Both the position numbers and the translations under genes were made by a program. Of a stretch of DNA of 64,000 bases, positions 36,021 to 49,159 are shown one piece after another (the first letter of the stretch is position 1; each line of letters begins with the position of its first letter). The DNA lies in contig OY365817.1 in NCBI GenBank assembly GCA_959347315.1, positions 4,756,643-4,820,642 of the forward strand, written 5' to 3'. Under the pieces are notes generated by a model. That model did not search any database and was not told the DNA's origin. It saw only the letters and a list, made by a program, of their open reading frames with translations. This stretch comes from Bimastos eiseni (Eukaryota; Annelida; Clitellata; Crassiclitellata; Lumbricidae).

Positions 36021-36373
36021 ATGGTATTAGTTTTACTCACAAATAAAAACTAAAATTACAGTTGAAAAGTGCAAACAAGAAAGTGTTTTGTGCATACATT
36101 CTGTATACGAAAGTTGTAATGAAATATTTAAGTTTCATAATAGGATCTACAATCCTACATTTATAATGCATAGGCCCCAATTTATCTATATTTTGTTGTT
36201 TTGTCAATTTGATTAATAATATCCATGTTTTCTGAATTTACGTCATCAGTCATCATGAGGTGTCTGCATTTTATAGTCGAAGGTTACCTGTAACCATCAA
36301 TGAGGGCGCGCACTTGAGGGCGCGCCTTACGTGCGCGCCTCAATAGAGCGATCGGCCAAAAAGATCTACACTC

Positions 36374-36606
36374 AAAAGGGCGACCAGTTTTAATAGAAGA
36401 AGGAATGATGAACATATTTATGTTTGCCTTGAGTATGATTCTTTTCATCAATCCAGCTTCTAGTTTTATAATAATCTTTTTTATCAATCCACCTTCTACT
36501 TTAACAGCATTCTTTTCATTATGTCAAATTCTAGTTGAAGAGATATCTGTCGCCCTTATGAAGCACGCCCTAATTATGTGTGCGCTCTTTTGATGGTCGC
36601 CCTTTT
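36374..36606. repeat. Segment with 13-bp perfect inverted repeat and short tandem units
   Basis: AAAAGGGCGACCA (36374-36386) and its exact reverse complement (36594-36606) flank about 207 bp. Inside are units of TTTTCATCAATCCAGCTTCTAG-type sequence that also occur at 26225-26330 (reversed) and 40790-41080. Upstream lies a GC-rich GAGGGCGCGC cluster. It could be a small DNA element; the class is unknown. Confidence 0.55.
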
Positions 36607-36799
36607 GTGCTCGCTTTATGAGGATATACCAATTACTATGAGGGTAAACCCTGGCGATGACTTTTTAAGAAAACAACATTGAGTTTGGTCATAATTAACT
36701 AACTTCAATATTATTATTATTTCTGGAGATGATTATATTTAGTTTCTTTAACAAATAGGCTATTTAGGCTATAGTCACCTTGTCACCTTGTGCTTTCTG

Positions 36800-37030
36800 T
36801 TCGTTGAACTCTAGCGACCGTCCTGACAAACCTTCCTCATTGCTTTCTCTCTGCGACATCCCTTAATTCCTCCAGATTCATTCCGATTTTTTCTTATACC
36901 TCGTCCATCCATTCCTTCATTGGGCGCCCTAGTTTTCTCTTTCCTTGCCAATATCATTTCCTTTTCCACTCTATTTGATCGCGAACATGTCCAAAAAACC
37001 CAGCTTCCTTCTCAACGCTGTTTGTTGCAA
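36800..37030 (-). pseudogene. LINE C-terminal fragment
   Basis: The minus-strand translation gives KLGFFGHVRD, then GKRKLGRPMKEWMDEV, then an ELRDVAERK-like segment. This is the typical end of an invertebrate LINE ORF2 (FFGHV...GRP...W). It contains stop codons. It lies between the LTR element and exon 15 of transporter copy 2, inside the composite insertion. Confidence 0.7.
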
Positions 37031-37206
37031 CGTCTCATCATTCGTTTATATTAATGGTAAGCCTAATCTATCAAAAATGGGTTCTTCGAAAACACTTGTC
37101 GTTTATTAATAAATTGCATACTATATTCAAAAGTTAGATAGGCAACAAATTGTGGGAGCGCCAGATTAATGCTAGGCACAGGGCGCAATTATAGCTTGAC
37201 ACGGCC

Positions 37207-37358
37207 CTACCGAAACTGCTGTGTATATATTCCACTTGCCTCCGTGTTGGGCTTTTCTGGTTGAGCCTGATCGTGTTTCTCTTTTTGACTTTTGCAACTG
37301 CAGTTTCTGAACCTTATAAGTAGACGGTCATCCACGGCGTCTTCCAAGACTTTGTCTC
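37207..37358 (-). CDS. Exon 15 (C-terminal tail) of copy 2, ends at an insertion border
   Basis: Encodes DKVLEDAVDDRLLIRF, then a Cys/Lys/Gln-rich tail ending QQFR and TAG. The TAG (37207-37209) lies inside the CTACCG repeat that borders the composite insertion. Beyond the shared PEKP..EAS the tails differ: copy 1 adds VMSMTTVLVVTLKT, copy 3 only GL. Confidence 0.8.
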
Positions 37359-40300
37359 CTAACAATCCACAAAGAACAACAGATACTTAATTCAATAGTT
37401 TGGTGAAAATCACAAATGTTTTTACTCAAATAACAAACTCAATTTCAGTACAGTACTTTTCATGTAAATTTGGTGAATGATGATAATTTTTTTTAAATAT
37501 TATATAAATAGTTAGCGACTAGTTTGAGCTGACACATTTTATATAAATGCAGAGCATATGTTGAGACTCATAACCTACTGAACATCAGAGAGACGACCAT
37601 CCCAACTGACAACGTTGAAAGCACTCCGATGAGGACGTACCACAAGTAGGACAGACAGTATAACCTCGCTAGACCATGGAATGCTGACTGCAAGCATACA
37701 TCACAAAATAACATATGAAATTGCTACTCATGAAAGAATTGAATTGTTCCCTATTGTCAAATAACTATCGTTGCTGATTGTCAAAATAGAAGTTAGGAAA
37801 ATGTATTTTATGTAAGTTGTGTTAGACTTACATGAAATATAATATAAAAGAGAAACACGAAATTATAAATGCGTATCTTTTGTAAGCCCTATGAGGAGAA
37901 GAATTAGCTAAACCAATTATATTATATTTTATATAAAGATGGGTTATCAAACATAATTATAGACATTGTTCATTCAAATACAAGCTATTTCACAGTTTAA
38001 AAGTGAACGAATGACGGACGTACAATTATGGAAATTCCTTTGCAAGCTGCATCATTCACCATAGAATTATTTCAGAAGCCACATTTACGCAAAATGCGCA
38101 ATTGAGAAATGAAAATGCCCAGACACATGGCAATAATCGACAGATCAATAGAGATAGGATGATAGACGTGGTTTAGCCGTATTGTAAAAAGAATTTACCA
38201 TGGGCAGCGTTCCCATCGTAGTAGACAAACTGCCTTCTGTAAAGTGGCCACCATTGACTGATGCAAAGATGGTGGAGTTCCGTTGATCAATGCATCCGGC
38301 GACTGAGATGGGTGGCAAAGACGGATATTTATTTGGGACACTCATAGATCCTAATTGTAGCCAAATATTCAGGATCAGACTCACAGCTCCACCGGTTAAG
38401 GCTCCCTGTGAAAATTCATAAACAAACATTTTAAAGCGTAATTACTAAAAATCCATATTGAAATTCTACAATGTCATCTTACATATTTTATTAAGCGATC
38501 GTAATTGATTTTGTCGAAACTCCAACTGCCTCATCAATCAACTAGTTAACGCTAGCGTCAGCTCCAACGGGGCCCAGAATGGAACTGGGAACTCTGTACG
38601 TTTCAAAACATAATCTGTTGCAGAAACTCTTGAACCAATTATTTATCCAACGAAGAAGTCTTGTGTTAAAAGCGAATGAACTGTTTGAATTGACTCAAAC
38701 CTTCCAATTGGCGATTCTTGATATTCCACCCAAGACAAAGATGCCAAAGAGTGGTCCGACCACAGAGCCACCCAACGATATTGATATCTGAGTAACAACG
38801 ACGGACAATCAGTAAATCACGCAGGTTAAACCATGACATCAGTTATCAAGCCAAAGCAGTGTGTTAGCAGCGGGTGGTTTCAGACATGCCAACGTAACTG
38901 CTTATGCTTTATAATGAAAGTCTAGGTCCGGATGATCCTTCTAACTAACAGAAAGTCTATGTCTTAATTACATTTTCGTAACAAAGAAGCTTCGGGCATT
39001 TCATCCTCTGTTCAGAAGATGCGAGTCACCGAACAGCACTAGACCAAAATTATTACAGACTGGTCAATTATACGAATCACGAATCCATGGAAATTTAAAT
39101 AGTGCCTCTTCGAGAAATCTACTCAGAGGCGCTCTCTGCGCTAGTGAACACGATGTTAATTGTCTCTTCAACGACTGTTATAAAACAACCAGCTGTCAAC
39201 CCCTGAAGAATCATGGGTCGGATAATATTTTAGATCACGACTCAACTGCAAATGGCACAGTTCGTTCTAGCTGTTAACCCGTGAATAATTCCGGGTCATC
39301 AGGGTCGTACCGAGCTATAATTGCGCTCTGTTCCTAGCATCAATCTGGCGCCCCCCACATTTTTAAAATAGTGCATTTTATGGAATAATAAGTTATTCCA
39401 ACCTGAAGTTGGCGCCCTTTCCACATTTGCGCCCTGGGTCATGGCCCGCTGCCCCCCTCGGTACGGCCCTGCGGGTCATACTTGATTTAGCGTTGCTATA
39501 GTAGTGGTGAAGACACTTTGACGCAGAGCTAAAAATAGGCCCACATTAATTAAATGAAACGGTCGACGAACTGTGAGTCACCTACACTGCAAGTTCGCAG
39601 CTGTCAACACTAACATATGCAATAAATACATCACAACTTAAGTTTCCGTCTAGTTTGATTAATTGCAAATATACTTACAATACACGATGAACTTAACTTT
39701 AATAACTGCATATATACTTACTTATACGCGAATAAAAACGTTTTGAAATACGAGTCGAACGGCTGTTTACAGTGAGTTTTGCAAATATCGCGGTCAACTG
39801 CTGTCCAATCACGCGCTTTTTCAAGGCAATATGTAAGTCAACTTCTAATATTTCGGTCAACTTCTGCCAAATCACGCGCCTTAGAAGTGACGGACAAAGC
39901 ACGTGACTTAGGTAATCATATAGATAGATTGACTAAACAGTATATAGTAAGTTAAAATAGTCACCAATGGCTGGCCCACGCACAAGCGTGGAACCAACCA
40001 ACGGATTCTCGTCAACAGCATGGACCAGGTTGCGTCGAAGAATAGAGCGACAACTGTCAACGCCGATCGCAGACACGGTTCGGGGTCGACGAGTAGTCCC
40101 TCACTTGATGTGGAGGATGACGCACGCTCATATATTCGTCGAGGCACAAGGAGGACGCAGAAAGGCATTCGGCGTGGGTTGGTAGGTAGATTGAATGGCC
40201 ACCTGTGACTATCGGTCGAGGTCACTCCAATGACCGGGTTAGTCACAATCGATCCACCGAGACGAAAACGCTCGGCTACAGGGGGCGTACAGGGTTCGCG

Positions 40301-43300
40301 TGGCCTAGACGGCCGTGCAGTCATAATGATAACTTAGGCAACTTGCAAACAAAATGCCTCTTAAACGCACAAACTCCTCGTCAAAGCCGATTAATTGTCC
40401 AGTGCGCAGCTTAGCACTAGAGAGCTCCAACATGTTCAAAATTACTCAGCAAATTCTGCAGTTAGATTAAAACATTCATCAAAATGACGCAGATGCGGAT
40501 AATTGACCAAAATGGTCGATCAAGTGCGTGCATATGTATACTATATATACATATATATACACCTAAATACACCTACCTGAGTAATTGGTCCAGGCAAAAC
40601 TGATACAAGGAATGCCACTGAAGCCGCTAGGACGCCGAATACTACGACTACAATCCACAAATTGAAAATTAGATCGCATCTTAATGAATCCCACAAAACG
40701 TGCATACAATATGCGCCCATGCATTTTAGCTCGGGTCCATTTAACTTGAAACTCATTAGATCACACCCTCACACGCATGGATGAAAAGAACGATAATTAA
40801 TGGAAACTGGACTGATGACAAGAATGCCTGTCGTTCATCCAGCTTCTTGTTAAAAATAGTTAGGCTATTTTCATCATTTACCCCACCGTTAAAAACTACA
40901 TATTAACATCAATCCGGCTTCATGTGAAACATGACTATCTTCATCAACCCAGCTTCTAGTAAAACAAGAATATTTTAATCTTTCTCACTTCAATTTTGGC
41001 ATAAAACCGTTCATCGTCCCAGCATCCATCTGACCCGCATTCATTTCCTCAATTCAGCTTTTATTATTTTAATAGTGCATTTCATTCCGTTTACGTGCTA
41101 AACTCCTAGAATAAATACGCATGGGAGAATCGAGTTGAACTAAGTTCTATTAAGCGTGATTAAGTGTCGCGCAATTATATGTCTCGAGATTAAGTGTAGC
41201 GAGATTAGGTGTCGCGAGATTAACCGTCGGCACACCATTTGAAAATTATCGATTCGGCTTGCATACTAGACATTCGAATCTCCCGTAGGCCTAAACCTAG
41301 CGGACTGATTTGTTGCCGAAATGACTTGTTGTTCCAAGATCCAACTGTCTCTGCAAATGACTTCGTATCATGGATTCATTTGAGTGGCTATCTTTTAACT
41401 TCGGCTGATAACGCAATAAGTGTAGATGAACATAAAACATTGCAGAAAATGTTTATTTGAAACTAAAATAATTAATTATTTTTTCAACTAAACCTACCTA
41501 GCATCCGGTTGACAATGGCTTTCCTGGTTTCTGGCAGCTTAGCGAATATTCCTGTAAGAACATCCTCCCAGCAGTTTGCTGCTGAGCCGCTTAGAGAAGA
41601 TGACACAGAACTAAGCATTCACAACACCCGCGAATTTGTAAAAATTTTGTAATATCTTTACCTGCGTGAACCACTATGTGTAATACTAGATGGAAACACT
41701 TAAAATTCAGTAAAGATGGTAGATTTATTTACTTCAGGTCTTCATAGCGAAAATTTATAATAAAGACATTCAGGCAGTGAAATTCTACATAGGGATTACC
41801 CATTAAATATTTTTATAACCGCAATCTAATATCTAAAACAAAGAACTCATTGATCGATTTTTGCCTACTTGTTTTCTGAGTACTTTGTCAAAAACTAGCA
41901 TTCTGAGTTTATAAGTGTTTTCTTCCACATTTTATTCTCTTCGTTTCATTTATCATAAAACTGTTCGGCCAACTGAGAGCGCATTTGCTCTGAGTATATC
42001 TTGCAGGAACGCTATAAAAAGACTCGATTACGTTACAATACTTATCATAAGCTTAAAAAAAGAAATGCTGATGTAAGAGCATAGATTTTTTCTAAGTTTA
42101 TATCAAGAATAACTCCAATTATATACCCTTAAAGAAGGGTATATAAGCAATCCCAAACTGTTTGTACTTTCTCTTAATCGGCCTACGTTATTGAACCTAA
42201 TGCCAACATAAACAACGCTATAACACTACAAGCCCCTTAGCACTTGTTGGTGATAACGTTGCAGGGGATCTTAAAGGCATAGGAAATAATCTAACTGGGA
42301 GATGGAATCGAGCATTATAACATTGATGTGGTGACGATTAGTGAATTTATTATTTTCCTTACTTCGCTTAATGCATACGTTAGGCTCGCGCACGGTTTCG
42401 TCGACGCCTAATATATATATATATATATATATATATCATATATTGAATATTCGTCTTACCTTAAGGCACCTCCATAGAGCGTTGCAAGAAACAATCCAGC
42501 GAAACCAGGAGCATCCTCAAATAGCGTCATGACAAAATGAGGAAGTAACTGCAAACACGTTAACAACAAAATTGAAGGGAACAATGCAATGACAATTACC
42601 TGATACAATTGATTTCAGGATCTTCAAAATATGTCTGTGCAGTTCGTCATTTGGGAGTGGATGTGCGTTGTCTCAGGACGTGAATGAAAACACCATCCGC
42701 CTTGGTTGACTTGGTCAAAGCAGTTGACGCAGTCACTCGTGAGACATTCGCGCTTCACAGAAAGAGAACCACTGATGGTCCATGGGTATCATCCCACTCC
42801 GTAGTCCTAACACAATAATGACTACATTCGCTGAAAAGTAGGACATTGCAAAGCAAAATTCCTCATTGGGGAAGACCCAGGAAAGACTAGTGCCGTGTGG
42901 ACCTTGTGAACACGGACAAGTTCAGCTAAATTCACCACCAGAGCGAGTGTAATGCGCCGATAACCTGCAGTGATTGAACTATTCTAGTCACTAAAAACAC
43001 ATGTCCCGTCAATTCAATATACTTGCGACGTATCACCTGTTTTTTCTTACAGCGATGGAAATTTGATGGTCGAGAACAAGATGAAAAGCGTGACCTCAAA
43101 TACCATGGCGGCAGAACTGCGACGCAGTTTGACATAGAAGCAGCAAAATGAATATAAAAGAATTATTAGCATAATTCGAGCACTTTCAAAGACGCTGATT
43201 TCTTGGTTCCAAACTGATCTAGACAAGTGTGATTTTAAACAATCAATGCTCAATATTTATATATGCTGTGTGATAAATATAATTACCTGATTTTCGTTAA

Positions 43301-46300
43301 ATATTTCTTTATTTGCCAAAGGATCGCATTGTATTTGAGAATAGTAGCCGACAACAGCCAAACCAGTAAATCCCGTCAGGTATAGCAATAGGAGAACTCC
43401 AGGTATAGTAAGCAGAATAGTTCTATAAGAAATAACTGCAGTCATGTAGAGATGCACAAAGTTACATATCTAATCATCAATCAAATACACTTATTATCAT
43501 AGCGCATTTCAATCACCTCACAGCACAGCTACACATCTCTCCCTTGTTACCATCGAAACTGATAAAATATAGACTGCTATTTAATTCAGCTGGCAAATGA
43601 AAGCTGCACTTGGTGAAGTGCTAGGTGAACAGCTACAGGTAGGCCTGTTTACATGTACAATACTTATGCCTGAATAAATGATTGCACATAATCACACCCA
43701 TGCTCATGTACGTTGTATGTTAGATTTGCGAGTATTTGATCGGTCTCTTTGTATGATGGGTGATTGCTTATACGCAGGAGTTCAATCGGGTCATCTATTA
43801 AATTATTTGTTTTTACTCTACATGTCATCATTATTATCATCATCGTCAACATCGTCATCTTCGTCATCGTCATCATCGTCGTCATCAATTATTAGCTTGC
43901 ACACTATTACGTACACACATGTTGCATCTATGCATATAATTCTAATAACATATTAAATTATGTTTCCCTGCGCAGAGAAGATATGGATGCATATAATGTT
44001 TGCATGCATTCATACGATTTACAATATATTTAAAGTTCATGGACTTTAAGTCTTCTAAACCTACGATAGTCTATCGTAACAGTGATGATAGTAGGTCCTG
44101 CTTACAGTCTGGCCTTAGTGAGGCTTTCTGTTGCCGAGAAGCGTTGAACGGCAGCTTGAGACAGACCGTAGTAAGAAACCCACGCAAAGGAATTACCAAT
44201 TATGAGCCCCCAGAACGTATGACGCACCGTCGGATCGAGACTCCAGCTGCAAGGTAATATAATTTCCTATTTTCTAACAATCAATTGAAGACATCATTGT
44301 TTCGTGTCCTTTTTAGATAGCTATAACGTTCCAGATTACCATCATATTGCCGAAACAAGTTGCATAATGTTTTTCAATTGACCAAGTTACCCGATTATAA
44401 TTGTTCTAAAATTAGCAATTTTAAGTTTTCATTTAATATTCGATCTACCGACCAACAAACGCCGAATGCCTTTACCACGTCCTCCTTGCGCGTCATCTTC
44501 CACCAGTGAGCTACTCGTCGACATCGTACCCGCTGTCGACAGTCGTCGGTCTGCCCCATCAAAGCAACTTGGCCCAAAGACTCTGAACATTCATGATATC
44601 TATCAGCTGTCGACGGGAATCCGTTGGTTGGTTCTACACTTGTGCGTGGACCCACCACTGGTGACTCTTTCAGCTTATAACTATGCACTGTTCTGCAGAT
44701 TGATGTGTTGTATTTCATCATAATGATAATTATTTCACATCATTCAGGCCATCACAGAGGGTGCATCTGCTCTGAGTAGAGTTCTATCGTGAGCGCTATA
44801 TAAAGACTCGATTACGTTGCAATACATATTATCCTAAGCTTAAGAACACTAAATACTGATTTAAAAGCATACGTTATGTTTAAAGTTTTGATCATGAATA
44901 ACTCCAATCATACCCTTAAAGAAGGTCTAAGTATGAATGTGTCTTAAAGAAGACAGCCTTATCAATTTAAGCATAATAACAATTACAGCAATACAATCAT
45001 ACACAAACTGACAGAACAGACTTACTCGACCAATTTCAAACGCCCTTCGTTTTCAACGTATTTTACGGCGTTGACGATTCCTCCAGCTACAATTATACCC
45101 TACACAGAAAAATTGTCTTTAGATTCACTTTTGCTTAAAAGTCAATATATTGAAAGAAACTGAGCAATATAAAACGTTCTGCGCAATCAGAACAAATTAT
45201 ACTCGTTAGTTATGTAAGATAAGTTAGTCGACTGATTACAATGATCTTATCCAAAGAATGCCTACCTTAGCTCACTTCTCACCACCCAGCAGCCACGCTC
45301 TACCCGATTATCCACTATCTCTTCCGTTCTCCAGCAAGCCTAACTACTTTCCTCAAGTTCTCCGACTGATTCATATAGCACTCTGCAGCTCGACTACGAA
45401 ATAAAGTTTTCACTGAATTCCCGATTAGTATATTCCTAGCGCCTGCACCAGCACCTTTACCCACCAACCGCCATCTACCATTAGCCTTAAAATAGCGCTT
45501 AGACATTGACAAGTTTCGATTACGAACCATACATTAACGAATTTGATTAAATCAACAAGACATAACGTCGCCACAAAATTTAGGAGGAATAAATTTAATT
45601 AGTACTGATGATAAATGTCTTTCTCAGATTATACCTTGATGGATACGGCAACCATTCCTCCGACCATTGTGAGAAACTGGAAGACATCTGTCCATATCAC
45701 CGCTCGCATACCACCCTTCACAATCCAAGACAATTAGGCTACTTTCGTAGGGTTATATAGTTCATTAACTTATCCAATCTAGCGTAATCTACATAAGAAT
45801 GATTGCTTAACATTTTTACAAAGTAGCAGTGTTGTATGCAAGACCTTAAACTTCAAGACCAAGACGAGATCGAGACAGTGAGGTACCGAGACCGAGACAG
45901 TGAGGTACCGAGACCGAGACTGAGACATTGAGGTACCGAGACCGAGACACTAGGTTCAAGACAGTTCGAGACAGTAAAAAACAAGTGATGCTATATAAAA
46001 GGCTGTAAAATACTAATTTATCAGTTTTCGGGAATATTTGCAATTTCAATTTGAAACTTAATTATAATGTATATTGTATCAATTCCCAAGAACAGTTTTT
46101 ATATTGCCGAGTTTTATCTTTTTCTATACTTCTTCTTCGGCCTATCTTCTGAATAGTATAAAGAAAGCACGTCTGAAATCTTCTAGACGATTTTAAACAA
46201 GCAAATTTGATACCAAAAACCAAACGAAATTATAAATTTGCGCATATCCTTACTCAACCTGAGATACTCGAAGTTGTTCCGATCGTTTCGGTTATGGTGG

Positions 46301-49107
46301 TTTTACATCAATGACAAACTAATAGCCAATAGCTATTGTTTGTAAATAGGCCTAACTTCAAATTGCGTAAACGCAAACTTCACAATTTCAGGTTCCCTCT
46401 CAGACATGTCTCCACTTTAAAGCAGTTGAATTGATTTCAGTATCATGTGACTAGCGCGTTAACCAGAATTACCGTTTCTCGTAAATTCCGGTTTCTGTTT
46501 CTAGCGCAAAATTTTAAGACAGTTAACGTGAAACTTATCGAGACAGCTTGTTCGAGACAGAACAAGACTTTCACTTCGAGACAGTTTCTAAAAATTCGAG
46601 ACACTACCTCGAGAGCGAGACCGAGACAGCAGGCTTCCGAGACCAAGACCAAGACCAAGACACTAAAAAAAACTGTCTCGAGATGTCTCGAGACCGAGAC
46701 ACTGTCTCGAGACCATTCAACTCTGCAAAGTAGAACTCTGCAATACAAATGCAGTTTATAAAGGATATGCAGAATCAGACAAGGAGAGAATAATGTATCG
46801 CAGCCTACATATGCAGACGATCATTAGCGTCGCCTCGAGAGGGCAGGCTGCAGCTGTCCTCCATCACTGCCCATGCAAGATCTTGGAATTCATGCAAATC
46901 CGATGAGTTTTTATATTGGGGTGCCCCACGTGGTTATTGATTTGACATTCCTCATTGATTCTTCATTTGCTTTTCAGGAGTATTTTTTATTTTCAAAGAT
47001 ATCACTGTACTGTACAGGTGACGAATGAAATGGAGCTTTAAAAACGTTTACATGAATAATATTGATAAGTTCTATGTTCATGAGTTGGTGACCTATTCAC
47101 TACAGTCATACAGCCGCATGATCAACAGCTAAGCCATCGCCATATACACCGCCTATTTTGCAAGCAGCCGTACACAAAAATTCCTTTGAAAATTGTAAAT
47201 TTCATTGGTCACTCGTAGACTTAAACATTCCCATCTTCAAGTTTGAACATAATCGGCCTGTCATGGTTCAACAATTTGTCTCAAGTATCAAGATGAAACT
47301 ACGAGACCATGATACAATGCGCAATCGACTGACTGGTGCCCCACCAGCAGTGTTGGGAGAACTCAGACAAGAAATGAGTTAAATCAAAATTCAACTCATG
47401 CACCTCAAAATAAGTTAAAACTAAAACTCAAATCATCTTCTGTGAAATGTGATAACTCAGTTGTTAAATGAGCTAAATCAGCTACTCAACTCATACACCT
47501 CAAAATGAGTTAAAACTCAAATAAAAGTCATCCTCTATGAAATAAGTTGACTCAAACTCAGTTGTTAAATGAGCTAAGTCATCAACTCACACATGTCTCA
47601 TATTAGCATTTTCTAATCGAACGTTGTACAAATGCAGTTACCACGAAATTATATCATCAGTTTAGTATTACTAATTTACTATTATTACTGTTCTTATTAT
47701 TATTAGTGAATAAATCAGGCTATTGTTACTGAGTCAAAGTAAACACCACAGTTCACGTGTTCAGCATCCACTGCAGCTTGAATTGTGAGTGAGATATCGC
47801 TGCCATGTAGCTGCATTTCTGCCGAATAAAGAGCTAAGTTTAAAATTGACATTCTTTTAACTGAAACTCACAATAAATCAAACCAATAATTCAAATTCTT
47901 TGAGGTGAGTTAACTCAAACTCATAAATCACAGCAGGTGAGTCAATTCGTAAGTTTAAGCGTCATTAAAGCTGCGATGAAACCACTGTAAGCCGAACCAA
48001 AATAAGTCATCCAGTATGACTGGCTTATCGAATCAGTAACGCCTGCCTTATTTAGTAGGTCGGATGAACAACCGACTAGTTGAAGTACTTTCTGTCTGAA
48101 CGTCAACATTGGTATATCGTTATGCCAATGGGATGAATATAATTATTACGCATACGATCAATGGAAGATATAGAGAAAATGGATCGTGGGTTGGGATGAG
48201 GATTACGCGAAGAGGTAGATCTTACCGACGCCGTCAGTATGAAAAGAAAATAATAGGGAGATCAAGATAAGAAAAGAGATGAATAAGAATATTACATCGA
48301 GCTTTAACAGTGCTGAACCATATCGCATAGTCCGTTTGCATTCCTCCGTCTCAATCCAAAATGGAATTCAGTTGATTTCAATACTTGCTTGACGACGTGT
48401 AAATAGCTATAAATCGAAAGAGATACGCACTTACCAAAGCAGTGTATGCCACACAAACCACGGACATTATAGGAATCGACAACATCAGTGGAAACCCAGT
48501 AACTGTATGAAAGGCGCACAAACACAAACTTGCATAGCTAACTATATTACAGCGGTAAACCTTTATTTCTAACCACATGAAAAGTAAACAACTGGAGGCA
48601 AAAGTTGAACACAAAGCGAGTGTTCAACACTAGCCTTCAGTAGCCTCGTATACTAAATCTGATAACGCATATAATCATCATCGTTTTCGTTCTGTCCAAA
48701 GCATCAATCAATTGTGTAATGTGTATCCTCTAACCAGATTCTCAATTAACGACCGATTGGATATAGTCAATTGAGATATTGTAGTTTAAAAACTGTCTTC
48801 TAAAGCCATAAATGTAACTGGAACTACATTGCAAGCATCTACGACTTGACTTTGCAAGTCACATTCAGTGTGATCGTGATGATCGTAGGCCTGTTACAAA
48901 CTGAATTAATAATAACAATAACAACACTTATTTATTATTCAATGCATATCCATCCATCATGATTCACAATTCTTTAAAAAAAAATTACGTTACTCTGAAT
49001 GCACTGCATAACTTGATAATGCAGTGCAGGCATAATTATAAAAATAATCATAATAATAATAATTATTAGTATTATCTATATCGTCATCATTTTTATCATT
49101 TATTTTG

Positions 49108-49159
<52 letters not shown>

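Larger units (their letters stand above)
29471..37206. mobile_element. Composite insertion: hAT-like element carrying an LTR retrotransposon
   Basis: The insertion is bracketed by a repeated CTACCG (29465-29470 and 37207-37212), a candidate 6-bp target duplication. Its outer ends match the ends of the small hAT-type element at 39300-39471: GGTGGAATAACTTCAATTATTCC near 29544 on one side, and CGCCAGATTAATGCTAGG then GCGCAATTATAGCTTG near 37160-37195 on the other. Removing the LTR element and one target copy leaves about 1.3 kb. The remainder also holds a LINE tail (36800-37030) and an inverted-repeat segment (36374-36606). Confidence 0.65.

Noticed and set aside
43047..43457. Identical 68- and 66-codon frames in both gene copies as conserved small proteins
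   Set aside because: They are identical because the underlying exon 8 and intron DNA is identical. One contains exon 8 of the transporter and the other is intronic.
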